Shown here: positions 15,286 through 23,077 of the stretch, piece after piece
How positions within the stretch are numbered: position 1 is the stretch's first letter
Layout of the letters: every line of letters begins with the position of its first letter
Notes under the pieces: generated by a model
The model's database searches: none
The model's input: the letters and a program-made list of their open reading frames with translations, nothing else
What the model was told of the DNA's origin: nothing
DNA from: Acidaminococcus sp.
GTDB lineage: Bacteria > Bacillota > Negativicutes > Acidaminococcales > Acidaminococcaceae
Direction: 5' to 3'
Assembly: GCA_019416065.1 (NCBI GenBank)
Contig: DXYB01000016.1
Span: 1-37,720, forward strand
DNA length: 37,720 bases
Made by a program: the position numbers and the translations under genes

Positions 15286-16605
15286 ATGCTAGAAAAATAC
15301 AGAAATAAAGTCAAATCTCCTGCGGAGGCTGCCAAAGCAATTCGGAGCGGAGATTGGGTGGATTTTGGATTTGGAAATGGGTTTCCGGAATTGATGGATG
15401 CGGCGCTTGCAGCCCGCAAAGAGGAACTTCGTGATGTCAAGATCCGGGGCGGGCTGGTGTATCGTCCGGTGATTCAGGTGGTGGATTGTGATCCGGAGCA
15501 GAAAAGTTTTCAGTATTATAGCTGGCACTTAGGGGCCTATGAACGGAAAATGTTCTCCCAAGGGCGGCTACACTTTATGCCCATGCTGTTGCGACTGATT
15601 CCGTCAATGTATCGAGAGTATTTGAGGGTGGATGTGGCAGTAGTGCCGGTTTCAAAACCGGACGATAAAGGCTTTTGTGGTTTGGGTCTAGCCAATTATG
15701 GTTGGAAGCATATCATTCAAAAGGCACGCACCGTGATCTTTGAGATTAATGAGCGCATGCCTACGTTGCAAGGGGTGGACGGGTCCCACCGCGTCAGTTT
15801 GGAAGATGCGGACATTGTCGTGGAAGGAGAACATGCTCCTCTTGCTACCAATCGTTACCGGGAACCTTCGGCAGCGGATCTGCAAATCGCCCAAAACGTG
15901 GTGGCGGAAATCCCTAGTGGAGCTACGTTATCATTGGGCGTAGGAACGGTACCCTTTACCATTGCCCAGATGCTGGCTAAATCTGACAGGGAGGATTTGG
16001 GCTGTCATACCGGTACCATTAGCGACGCTTTTTTGGAATTGTACAAAGCTGGAAAATTGACCAATGCCAAAAAAGAGATCAATACAGGTCGCAGTACCTG
16101 GAACCTTGCTAGTGGCAGCCAGAAATGCTATGACTGGCTGCAGGAACATCCGGATCTATTCTATCCGGCGGATGTGGACTATGTGCACAACCCCCGGGTG
16201 ATGGAAAAGCTTTCTCATTTTATCAGCATAAACGGTGGTGTACAGCTGGATCTCATGGGACAAGAAAACGCAGAATCCGTGGGATCGCGGCAGCTTTCCG
16301 GTACTGGCGGCCAGTTGGATTTTCTGGAAGGAGCCTTTTTATCTCCAGGAGGGGCTGGCTATATTGCCATCGAATCTTCCCATGTGGATAAAAAAGGCAT
16401 GCGCCATTCCAATATTGTAGCCCAGATCCCTGGCGGCAGTACTGTCTCTGCCCCGCGGGCCTTGATTCAAAATGTAGCCACCGAATATGGCATTGCCCAT
16501 TTAACAGGGCTCTCGTTAAAAGAGCGGGCCTATGCCATGATTGCCGTGGCTCATCCAGATTTTCGGGAGGAACTGCGGGCGTATGCAGATAAGACATTTC
16601 AATAA
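15286..16605 (+). CDS. Acetyl-CoA hydrolase/transferase-family protein lacking the usual catalytic Glu
   Basis: The 439-residue protein matches the family of butyryl-CoA:acetate, 4-hydroxybutyrate and succinyl-CoA:acetate CoA-transferases. The nucleotide-fold glycine motif LGVGTVP and the C-terminal GGQLDFLEGA and SPGGAG segments are present. In known members the residue that forms the enzyme-CoA thioester is the Glu in the HTEM(F/I)SD block. Here that block reads CHTGTISD, with Gly243 in its place. Activity as a normal CoA-transferase is therefore doubtful; it could be a hydrolase-like or binding variant, or use another residue. GGGAAGGAG precedes the ATG. An NhaC-type antiporter follows beyond a hairpin. 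I see nothing else clear in 15177-15285. Confidence 0.85.
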   Translation: MLEKYRNKVKSPAEAAKAIRSGDWVDFGFGNGFPELMDAALAARKEELRDVKIRGGLVYRPVIQVVDCDPEQKSFQYYSWHLGAYERKMFSQGRLHFMPMLLRLIPSMYREYLRVDVAVVPVSKPDDKGFCGLGLANYGWKHIIQKARTVIFEINERMPTLQGVDGSHRVSLEDADIVVEGEHAPLATNRYREPSAADLQIAQNVVAEIPSGATLSLGVGTVPFTIAQMLAKSDREDLGCHTGTISDAFLELYKAGKLTNAKKEINTGRSTWNLASGSQKCYDWLQEHPDLFYPADVDYVHNPRVMEKLSHFISINGGVQLDLMGQENAESVGSRQLSGTGGQLDFLEGAFLSPGGAGYIAIESSHVDKKGMRHSNIVAQIPGGSTVSAPRALIQNVATEYGIAHLTGLSLKERAYAMIAVAHPDFREELRAYADKTFQ

Positions 16606-16611
16606 GTCAAA

Positions 16612-16641
16612 AAAGCCTGGTCAGGATGTTGGCCAGGCTTT
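16612..16641 (+). terminator. Hairpin between CoA-transferase and NhaC-type genes
   Basis: AAAGCCTGG (16612-16620) pairs with CCAGGCTTT (16633-16641), and the stem extends inward with TCA/TGG. The T-tract is short (ttta). TATAAT at 16641-16646 could also serve as a -10 for the next gene with TGGTCA (16618-16623) 17 bp upstream, so some read-through or a new start is possible. Confidence 0.6.
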
Positions 16642-16679
16642 ATAATTAAGGCATCAACGTAAAGGCGGGAGGAATTTCC

Positions 16680-17972
16680 ATGGGAAATTTGGTTCTGGGT
16701 ATATTTTGTGCCGTGCTATTTCTTTTTATCGCCACGGGTCTCCCGCTTTTGGGCGCCCTATTTATCGGCTTCCTGCTATTTGCCGGGTATGCGCTGTATT
16801 TGGGGCATGGTGTGAAAAGTGTGCTTTCCATGGCCTGGGAAGGCATCTGGCGAATCCGGATGCTGCTAGTGGTGTTTATGCTCATTGGGGTACTGACAGG
16901 GCTTTGGCGGGCGTCCGGCACCATTGCCTATATCATTGCCGGGGCGGTATCCTGGATCCGGCCGTCGATTTTTTTGCTCCTGGCTTTTTTGCTGAACTGC
17001 GGCATTTCTTTTCTTTTGGGCAGCAGTTTTGCTACCGGAGCCACTATGGGGGTCATTACGTTTTCTGTAGGGCAGAGCCTGGGAATTCCAGCGCCTTATA
17101 CAGGCGGCGCCATTTTGTCCGGGGCCTATTTTGGAGACCGGATGAGTCCGGTTTCTACTAGTGCTCTTTTGGTCAGTACTCTGACAGAAACCGATATTTA
17201 TAAAAATATCGGCAATATGGCCCGCTCGGCGGTGGTTCCTTTTGGCCTTAGCTGTGCATTGTATGTGGGTATCGGCTTTTTTGTATCGCCCCTTGCTGCA
17301 GAAGTCGGCGCAATGACAGGGCCGCTAGAAAGTTTGTACCATTTTACGCCGCTTTTGCTGTTGCCGGCGCTTTCGATTTTGCTGCTCAGTTTTTTCCGGA
17401 TTTCTGTGAAAAAGAATATGCTGGTGAGCATTGTCCTGGCCTTTTTCCTGGCGCTTTTTGTTCAGCAGCGGACCATCTCGGAACTGCTCCAAATCATGGT
17501 GCAGGGATATCGCACGACGGATCCTTTCATGGCCCATATGCTAAACGGGGGCGGCATCCAGTCCATGCTGCGGCTGTCCGCTATTGTTTGCCTGTCCTCT
17601 TCGTATTCCGGGATTTTTAAAGGAACGGGACTTCTTCACGGCTTGGAAACGCTGCTGAACCGTTTCCAGCAAAAAACTGGTGCCTATCCAGCAGTTCTTT
17701 TGTCGTCGATTTTTACCGGACTTGTGTCTTGTAACCAGACACTAACCTTAATGTTGACCCACCAACTGACGGCTTCTTTTGTGAAGAAAAAAGAAGAAAT
17801 GGCCCTTTTCTTGGAAAATACGGCGGAGCTGATTCCGGCCCTGATCCCCTGGTCCATCGCCTTTACTGGCGTAATGGATTCGGCGGGGGTGCCGGGGTAT
17901 GCTGCAGTGGGCTGTGCGTTTTATCCGATTTTGTTACCCTTGTGGGGGCTTGTGAAAAAAGTCCGAGTATGA
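16680..17972 (+). CDS. NhaC-family sodium/proton or organic-anion antiporter
   Basis: The 430-residue membrane protein carries the NhaC hallmark GAYFGDRMSP in the middle, preceded by SFLLGSSFATGATMG. About 11 hydrophobic segments are visible. NhaC-family proteins exchange sodium for protons, and some relatives (MleN type) exchange malate for lactate with sodium and proton movement. The placement after a CoA-transferase-like gene in an organism rich in carboxylate carriers makes the second option worth considering. GGGAGGAA precedes the ATG. A bidirectional terminator follows and separates it from the convergent zinc operon. Confidence 0.85.
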   Translation: MGNLVLGIFCAVLFLFIATGLPLLGALFIGFLLFAGYALYLGHGVKSVLSMAWEGIWRIRMLLVVFMLIGVLTGLWRASGTIAYIIAGAVSWIRPSIFLLLAFLLNCGISFLLGSSFATGATMGVITFSVGQSLGIPAPYTGGAILSGAYFGDRMSPVSTSALLVSTLTETDIYKNIGNMARSAVVPFGLSCALYVGIGFFVSPLAAEVGAMTGPLESLYHFTPLLLLPALSILLLSFFRISVKKNMLVSIVLAFFLALFVQQRTISELLQIMVQGYRTTDPFMAHMLNGGGIQSMLRLSAIVCLSSSYSGIFKGTGLLHGLETLLNRFQQKTGAYPAVLLSSIFTGLVSCNQTLTLMLTHQLTASFVKKKEEMALFLENTAELIPALIPWSIAFTGVMDSAGVPGYAAVGCAFYPILLPLWGLVKKVRV

Positions 17973-18006
17973 GGGGGCTTACCTGTGGCACCTATGAGAA
18001 ATTATC

Positions 18007-18045
18007 AAAAAAAGAGGAGCTGAAATTTTCAGCTTCTCTTTTTTT
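18007..18045. terminator. Bidirectional rho-independent terminator
   Basis: Seven A's, then GAGGAGCTGAAA, pair with TTTCAGCTTCTC and seven T's, giving a terminator on both strands. It serves the NhaC-type gene on the plus strand and the znu/fur operon on the minus strand. The fur-family stop codon lies inside it. Confidence 0.85.
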
Positions 18046-18475
18046 GGCAGTCGGCGCAATATCCATAAAGTTCCAGGTAGTGTCCCACGATTTCAAAATG
18101 GGTCTTTTGGGCCAGGTCTTCTTCAAATCCGTGGAGGGGGCAGTCATCAATATTCACCACTTTGTGGCAGGAAAGACAGATCAGATGGTGGGTATGGCTA
18201 AGGGTATAGAGCAGAAATCCGGCTTTGCGGCTCTGGGGCAGAATGATTTTCTCTGTCAGCTTTTTCTCTGTAAAAAGTTCCAGGATCCGGTAGACCGTGG
18301 AAAAATTCATCAGGGCCCCCTGTTTCCGGAGGGTCTCATAGATGTCATCGGCGGTCAGTACTTCTCGCTGCTCCAGCAGGATTTGCAGTACGGCCAGCCG
18401 GGACTGGGTACGCTTTAAGCCGGTCTGACGGATTAGGGATTCCGCATCCAATACTTTGGAAAGTTCTTGTCTCAT
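18029..18475 (-). CDS. Fur-family metal regulator, probable zinc regulator (Zur)
   Basis: The 148-residue protein has the Fur layout: an N-terminal winged helix (GLKRTQSRLAVLQIL, then NFSTVYRILELF), followed by the metal-binding half with HTHHLICLSCHK and a second cysteine pair CADC near the end, which together would hold a structural zinc. I choose the ATG at 18475, which overlaps the stop of the permease gene (ATGA) and has AGGAGG upstream; the longer reading adds 17 residues inside the permease gene. Co-transcription with zinc-type ABC genes points to Zur rather than Fur, but Fur, Zur and PerR cannot be separated with certainty by sequence alone. Confidence 0.88.
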   Translation of the reverse strand: MRQELSKVLDAESLIRQTGLKRTQSRLAVLQILLEQREVLTADDIYETLRKQGALMNFSTVYRILELFTEKKLTEKIILPQSRKAGFLLYTLSHTHHLICLSCHKVVNIDDCPLHGFEEDLAQKTHFEIVGHYLELYGYCADCQKKRS

Positions 18476-19284
18476 AACGCCTCCTGTTCCCTTTTTCTCA
18501 CAATTTCCTGATAGGCGATCACACAAAGCAACAGCACCACAGAAAGTATGGCGGTGATGCCACCGGGGGCGGCTCCAGCATAATAGGAGATGAAAAGCCC
18601 GCCCATAATGTCAATAAAACTAAAGAGTACGGAATAGGCCATGGTTTTTTTAAAGCTTTTTCGTAATTGCATGGCCGTAGCGACCGGCAGGGCAATCAGG
18701 GAACTGATCACTAAAATCCCTACAATCCTAAGGGAAACGGCAATGGTGGCCGCGACCAGAATGGAAAAAATGTAATTGATGGGCCGGGTTTTCACTCCGG
18801 CAATCCGGGCCCCATCCTCGTCAAAAGCGAGCAGCACCAGCTGGGGAAACAGACCAAAAATGGCAAGGAGGGAAATGATCGTGAGAATGGCTACGGTGAT
18901 CACTTCCTCCGGGGTGACGGTCAAGATGCTGCCAAATAGGAAGGAATCCACATTGGCATGTACTGCTCCGGAGCTGATAATGGTGATAGCAATCCCCACG
19001 GATAAAGACAGCACAATCACAAGGGTTAATTCTGCATAGCGGCGAAATTTTTCCCTAAGCAGCTCAATTAGGAGTGCAAAGAGAGAGGTCACGCCAAAGG
19101 CGCTTAAAATGGGATTAAAATGAAATAACAGGCCGCCAGCTACCCCTGCCAGAGAACTGTGGGCCAGGGTATCCCCGATCATGGAATAGCGGCGCAGTAC
19201 CAAAAATGTGCCGATGAGGGGGCAGATCAGGCTGATAAGCAGCGAGATCAAAAAGGCGTTGCGCATAAAAGCATAGTCAAACAT
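18472..19284 (-). CDS. znuB: Zinc/manganese ABC transporter permease
   Basis: The 270-residue protein is an ABC-3 family (PF00950) permease with about 8 hydrophobic helices. Family blocks include LRRYSMIGDTLAHSSLAG near the N-terminus and LVISSLIALPVATA in the second half. It forms the membrane channel for zinc or manganese with the ATPase encoded just upstream. Its ATG overlaps the end of the ATPase gene by eight bases, and its stop overlaps the fur-family start, so all three are translationally coupled. A substrate-binding protein (ZnuA) gene is not in the window. Confidence 0.88.
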   Translation of the reverse strand: MFDYAFMRNAFLISLLISLICPLIGTFLVLRRYSMIGDTLAHSSLAGVAGGLLFHFNPILSAFGVTSLFALLIELLREKFRRYAELTLVIVLSLSVGIAITIISSGAVHANVDSFLFGSILTVTPEEVITVAILTIISLLAIFGLFPQLVLLAFDEDGARIAGVKTRPINYIFSILVAATIAVSLRIVGILVISSLIALPVATAMQLRKSFKKTMAYSVLFSFIDIMGGLFISYYAGAAPGGITAILSVVLLLCVIAYQEIVRKREQEAL

Positions 19285-19951
19285 GATAGGCTTCGCCTCC
19301 GTTTTCCTGCAGATATTCTTGGATATAGTCCTGGGGCGTGCAGAAATGCCCCCCTTTGTCCCGCATATGGAAAAAAGTCATAGCCTGGCTGGCCGCATAC
19401 CGCAGATTATGTTCCACGGTGATGATGGTGATGCCCTCTTCGTGGTTTAGCTGGTGGATCAGGGGATAGAGATCCGCCTGGCTTTTCATATCCATGCTGG
19501 TGCTGGGTTCATCAAAAATTAATAGATCCGGGTGCCCTAAAAGGGCTTTGGCAATCATTACTTTTTGGAACTGGCCGCCGGACAAAGCGCCGATTAAATG
19601 CTCCTGCAAAAACTCAATATTCATTCTGGCAAGAGCCCTGCGGGTGGCTTTTTTGTCCTTGATGTGGAGGACTTGCCGTGTGTAGTCCAGCACTTCGTAA
19701 ACAGTAATGGGAAACTGTTTATTGACCATATCCGTGGGCTGGGGCACATAGGCCGGTTTTTTGAACGTAGAGTGAATGGTCCCGGCAGTAGGGGATAACA
19801 GGCCCAGTATTAATTTAATCAGGGTACTTTTGCCGCAGCCATTTTCTCCTACAATGGCCACATAGGCCCCGTCGGAAAGGGTAAAATTCAGGTCCTGGAG
19901 AATATAAGGGCCTTGCTCATAGGCAAAAGACAGATGGGAAATTTCCAGCAT
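19277..19951 (-). CDS. znuC: Zinc/manganese ABC transporter ATPase
   Basis: The 224-residue ABC ATPase shows Walker A GENGCGKST, the Q-loop (VPQ), signature LSGGQ, Walker B LLIFDEPS and H-loop VEHN. Family resemblance and the ABC-3 permease partner point to zinc or manganese uptake. It is the first gene of the znuC-znuB-fur-family operon, transcribed from a promoter in the 92-bp gap after the LysR gene. The ribosome site AGAAAGGACC is upstream of the ATG. The usual binding-protein gene is absent next to it. Confidence 0.9.
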   Translation of the reverse strand: MLEISHLSFAYEQGPYILQDLNFTLSDGAYVAIVGENGCGKSTLIKLILGLLSPTAGTIHSTFKKPAYVPQPTDMVNKQFPITVYEVLDYTRQVLHIKDKKATRRALARMNIEFLQEHLIGALSGGQFQKVMIAKALLGHPDLLIFDEPSTSMDMKSQADLYPLIHQLNHEEGITIITVEHNLRYAASQAMTFFHMRDKGGHFCTPQDYIQEYLQENGGEAYHV

Positions 19952-19985
19952 ACAAAAAGGTCCTTTCTTGTGTGCAAATGCATGG

Positions 19986-20001
19986 CATTTGGCAACAAAT
20001 G
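19986..20001. promoter_or_regulatory. Candidate metal-regulator operator before znuC
   Basis: CATTTG-gcaa-CAAATG is a perfect 6-4-6 dyad between the likely minus-strand -10 (complement of 20011-20016, TATGAT) and the znuC start. A repressor bound here would block the operon, which suits autoregulation by the Fur-family protein. It does not match the usual Fur or Zur consensus that I know. Confidence 0.4.
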
Positions 20002-20043
20002 GTGTTCTCTATCATATACCATCCCGGAGGAAAAGAACAGGGC

Positions 20044-20964
20044 TTATTTTATTGTTTCTGCCTGCATGACTTTTGTCAAAATAGGAACGAGCGATGTAAC
20101 CGGGGAATTTTCCCGGTAGGCCAACCCTATGGTGCGGTGGTTGTACCGGCTTTTAAAGTGGAAAAACAAGGTGCGGTTGCTCCTGGGATTGCAGTTGCGG
20201 GCGATCACATCCGGCAAAAATCCCACGCCGTAATTGTGGTTGACCAGAGAATACACGGTATCCAGGTTTTCTGACTGGTAAATGGACTGGGGTTGAAATC
20301 CCATGTGCTTACAGATTTTCAGCGCCTGTCGATGCATCTTCAGTCCTTCTTTGGGAAGGACAAAGGGAAGATGTTGGTAAAGCAGGAGATTAAGCGTATC
20401 TTCTTGTTTTTCCTGGGCGCTTTTCACTAGACGCATGGCTTCTTGATTATCCTTGCTGAAGGCAAATAAAATTTCTTCTGTCCCCAGTGGCACAAAGGAG
20501 ACTTGCGGCTGGGTGGTAGGGGCCGGAAAAATCCCAAAATCCAGTTTTTCGCAGGCAATCTGGCCTTCCAGATAATGGGATTCTCCGTCCACAATCTGAA
20601 TGCGGTATCCTGGCAGCTGCTCCCGGAGCTTTTCCAGGTAGGGGGTAAGAAAATATTTTCCGTAAAACTGAGAGACCCCGATGCTGATTTGTTTTCGCTC
20701 TGCCTTCTGCCAATGCCGCATGGCGGATTCCAGGTTTTCCATCTGCTGCAGGATGCTTTGTCCTTTTTGGACATAATAGTCGCCAGCTGGCGAAAGTTCT
20801 ACCCGGCTGCGGCTGCGGTAAAATAAGGTCACCTGCAAGTTCTTTTCCAGTCGTTTGATATACTGACTGAGTGCCGGCTGGCTGATGTATAAGGCTTTGG
20901 CGGCCTGAGAAAAATTGCCAGTCCGGGCGATGGCCAGTACGTATTCTAAATCCCGTGTATCCAT
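20044..20964 (-). CDS. LysR-type regulator, divergent from the aconitase operon
   Basis: The 306-residue protein has the LysR helix-turn-helix (GNFSQAAKALYISQPALSQ) and a C-terminal ligand domain. AAGGAG precedes the ATG. It is divergent from the aconitase/propeller/MatC operon across a 156-bp region that contains a perfect 6-3-6 dyad overlapping the aconitase promoter -35. It therefore probably activates that operon in response to a tricarboxylate or related acid. The gene is followed in the same direction by the znu operon, which has its own promoter. Confidence 0.9.
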   Translation of the reverse strand: MDTRDLEYVLAIARTGNFSQAAKALYISQPALSQYIKRLEKNLQVTLFYRSRSRVELSPAGDYYVQKGQSILQQMENLESAMRHWQKAERKQISIGVSQFYGKYFLTPYLEKLREQLPGYRIQIVDGESHYLEGQIACEKLDFGIFPAPTTQPQVSFVPLGTEEILFAFSKDNQEAMRLVKSAQEKQEDTLNLLLYQHLPFVLPKEGLKMHRQALKICKHMGFQPQSIYQSENLDTVYSLVNHNYGVGFLPDVIARNCNPRSNRTLFFHFKSRYNHRTIGLAYRENSPVTSLVPILTKVMQAETIK

Positions 20965-20999
20965 AAACTCTCCTTATAACGCTACCTTATAAGCTTATC

Positions 21000-21040
21000 A
21001 TAATATAGTATTATACAACAATTTTCTCCCGTGCTATAGT
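21000..21040 (+). promoter_or_regulatory. LysR box and promoter of the aconitase operon
   Basis: ATAATA-TAG-TATTAT (21000-21014) is a perfect dyad with the T-N11-A form of LysR sites. It overlaps a -35-like TATACA (21012-21017), and an extended -10 (TG at 21032-21033, TATAGT at 21035-21040) lies 17 bp further. A second site-like stretch, TTATAAGCTTAT, lies at about 20987-20998. Confidence 0.6.
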
Positions 21041-21120
21041 AAAAACAGAAAAAGTTAGAAAACAATGACATCTTTTGCAACAACGGAAAACAAAAGCAAA
21101 GATAAGGGGGAGAACATATC

Positions 21121-23076
21121 ATGACGATGAATTTGACTCGTAAAATTTTGGCGGCCCATCTGGCAGAACCGTCCGCTATGGTGCCTGGCGAAGAAATTAA
21201 GGTGACGGTGGATCAGACGCTGACCCATGATATCAATGCAGTGATGGCCTATCTGGCCTTCGAGGCACTGGAGCTGGACAAAGTGCGGACGAAACTCTCC
21301 GTCAGCTATATTGACCACAATTTGCTGCAGATTGATAACAAGACGCCGGATGATCATATTTATCTTCAGTCCATCGCTCAGAAATATGGGCTGATCCTTT
21401 CCAAAGCGGGTAATGGAATCTGCCATGCGCTGCAATGCAGCCGCTTTGCTAAGCCAGGGGCTTTACTGCTCGGCGGGGACAGCCACACGCCCAGCTGCGG
21501 TGCCGTGGGGCAATTGTCCATCGGCGTGGGTGGCATGGATATTGCCGTTGCTTTGGCCGGATTTCCCTATGTGATGAAAATGCCTAAAGTGGTGAAAGTC
21601 AATCTCACAGGGAAACTTCGCCCCGGCGTAGCGGCAAAAGACGTAATTCTAGAAATGCTGCGGCGGATCAGCGTCAAAGGTGGCGTGGGCAAAGTGTATG
21701 AATATGTGGGAGAAGGCGTTGCAACGTTATCCATCCCTGAACGGCTCACCATTGCCAATATGGGTGCGGAAATGGGTGCGACGACCTCTATTTTCCCGGC
21801 GGACGCACAAGTCCGGAATTTTTTAAAGGCCCAGAATCGGCTGCAAGACTATGATGCACAGTGGGTACCGGACGCAGGATGCAGCTATGACGAGGAAATG
21901 GAATTGGATTTGTCCGCGTTGGAACCGCTGGTGGCATGCCCCCATCTGCCGGATAATGTAGTGAAAGTGAAAGATGTACCTAAGGTGCCGGTGCAGCAGG
22001 TATTTATCGGCAGCTGTACCAATGGATCCTACAGCGATTTTAAAAAAGTATCCCTGGTGCTGAAAGGGCATAAACTCAATCCCAATGTGAGCCTAGTGCT
22101 GGGCATTAGCTCCCGGCAAATTTACCTGCAACTGTTACAGGATGGGGTGATTACGGATTTGTTAAATTCCGGCGCCCGGATTACGGAACTGGCGTGCGGT
22201 GCGTGCTGCGGTATCGGCATTGCCCCCTCCAGCAAAGGCATTTCCGTACGGACCAGCAACCGAAATTTCAAGGGACGCAGCTCTACGGCGGATGCCAGTT
22301 TGTATCTGGTGAGCCCGGAAGTGGCGGCGGCAACCGCCATTAAAGGGGAATTGGCCCTGCCAGAAGACGTGATGGAAGATGTATCGGTGCTGGCGGACGT
22401 GAAAGAACCGGAAACCTATCCTATCAACGACAACTTGTTCCTCCTGCCGCCTAGCGATGGCAAATCTGTGGAGATTGTACGGGGCCCCAATATCAAACCT
22501 CTGCCTGTGGCCGATCCACCGGAAGAAGAACTGGTGGCTAAAATTAGCCTCAAGGCACGGGACAATGTGAGTACGGATGATATTACTCCTGCCAGCGCGG
22601 AATTTTCTTCCATGCGGAGCAATATGCCGGCTATGGCCCAGTATGCTTTTTGCCGTTACGACCCGGATTTTGCCAAGCGGGCACAACATGATGGGAAAAG
22701 TTTTATCATCGGCGGGGAAAACTATGGACAAGGTTCCTCTCGGGAACATGCGGCCATTACCCCTATGTACCTGGGCGTCAAAATGGTGATTGCCAAAGGA
22801 TTTGCCCGGATCCATAAGGGCAATTTGATCAATCACGGTGTCATCCCGGCGGTATTTGCGGATAAGGCGGCTTACGACCAGGTAGCACTGGATGATGAGC
22901 TGCAAATCCATGGCTTGCGTCAGCAGATGAAAGAAAAAACCATTCAGGTGGAAGACGTAACCAAAGGGTTTACGTTCACCGTCAATCTGGAACTGACGGA
23001 TCAGGAAGTAGAGATTCTACTAGCTGGTGGTAAATTGCGGTATTATAAAGCCATTTTGGAAAAGGAAGGGAAATAA
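21121..23076 (+). CDS. Aconitate hydratase (short, Aquifex-type aconitase)
   Basis: The 651-residue aconitase-family enzyme should interconvert citrate, cis-aconitate and isocitrate using a [4Fe-4S] cluster. Cluster ligands are C299 (GSCTNG), C359 and C362 (CGACC). Other blocks are GGDSHTP near residue 119 and, in the C-terminal swivel domain, STDDITPA and NYGQGSSREHAA with the catalytic Ser and the substrate-binding Arg. It is shorter than AcnA (about 890 residues) and fits the group of about 640 residues annotated as Aquifex-type. GGGGGAG precedes the ATG. A beta-propeller gene begins one base after the stop, and a MatC-type carrier follows, so the operon appears to handle an imported tricarboxylate. 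Confidence 0.9.
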   Translation: MTMNLTRKILAAHLAEPSAMVPGEEIKVTVDQTLTHDINAVMAYLAFEALELDKVRTKLSVSYIDHNLLQIDNKTPDDHIYLQSIAQKYGLILSKAGNGICHALQCSRFAKPGALLLGGDSHTPSCGAVGQLSIGVGGMDIAVALAGFPYVMKMPKVVKVNLTGKLRPGVAAKDVILEMLRRISVKGGVGKVYEYVGEGVATLSIPERLTIANMGAEMGATTSIFPADAQVRNFLKAQNRLQDYDAQWVPDAGCSYDEEMELDLSALEPLVACPHLPDNVVKVKDVPKVPVQQVFIGSCTNGSYSDFKKVSLVLKGHKLNPNVSLVLGISSRQIYLQLLQDGVITDLLNSGARITELACGACCGIGIAPSSKGISVRTSNRNFKGRSSTADASLYLVSPEVAAATAIKGELALPEDVMEDVSVLADVKEPETYPINDNLFLLPPSDGKSVEIVRGPNIKPLPVADPPEEELVAKISLKARDNVSTDDITPASAEFSSMRSNMPAMAQYAFCRYDPDFAKRAQHDGKSFIIGGENYGQGSSREHAAITPMYLGVKMVIAKGFARIHKGNLINHGVIPAVFADKAAYDQVALDDELQIHGLRQQMKEKTIQVEDVTKGFTFTVNLELTDQEVEILLAGGKLRYYKAILEKEGK

Positions 23077-23077
23077 T

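Noticed and set aside
22162..22911. A 249-codon minus-strand open frame opposite the aconitase gene
   Set aside because: It overlaps the most conserved part of aconitase and has no start signal or domain.
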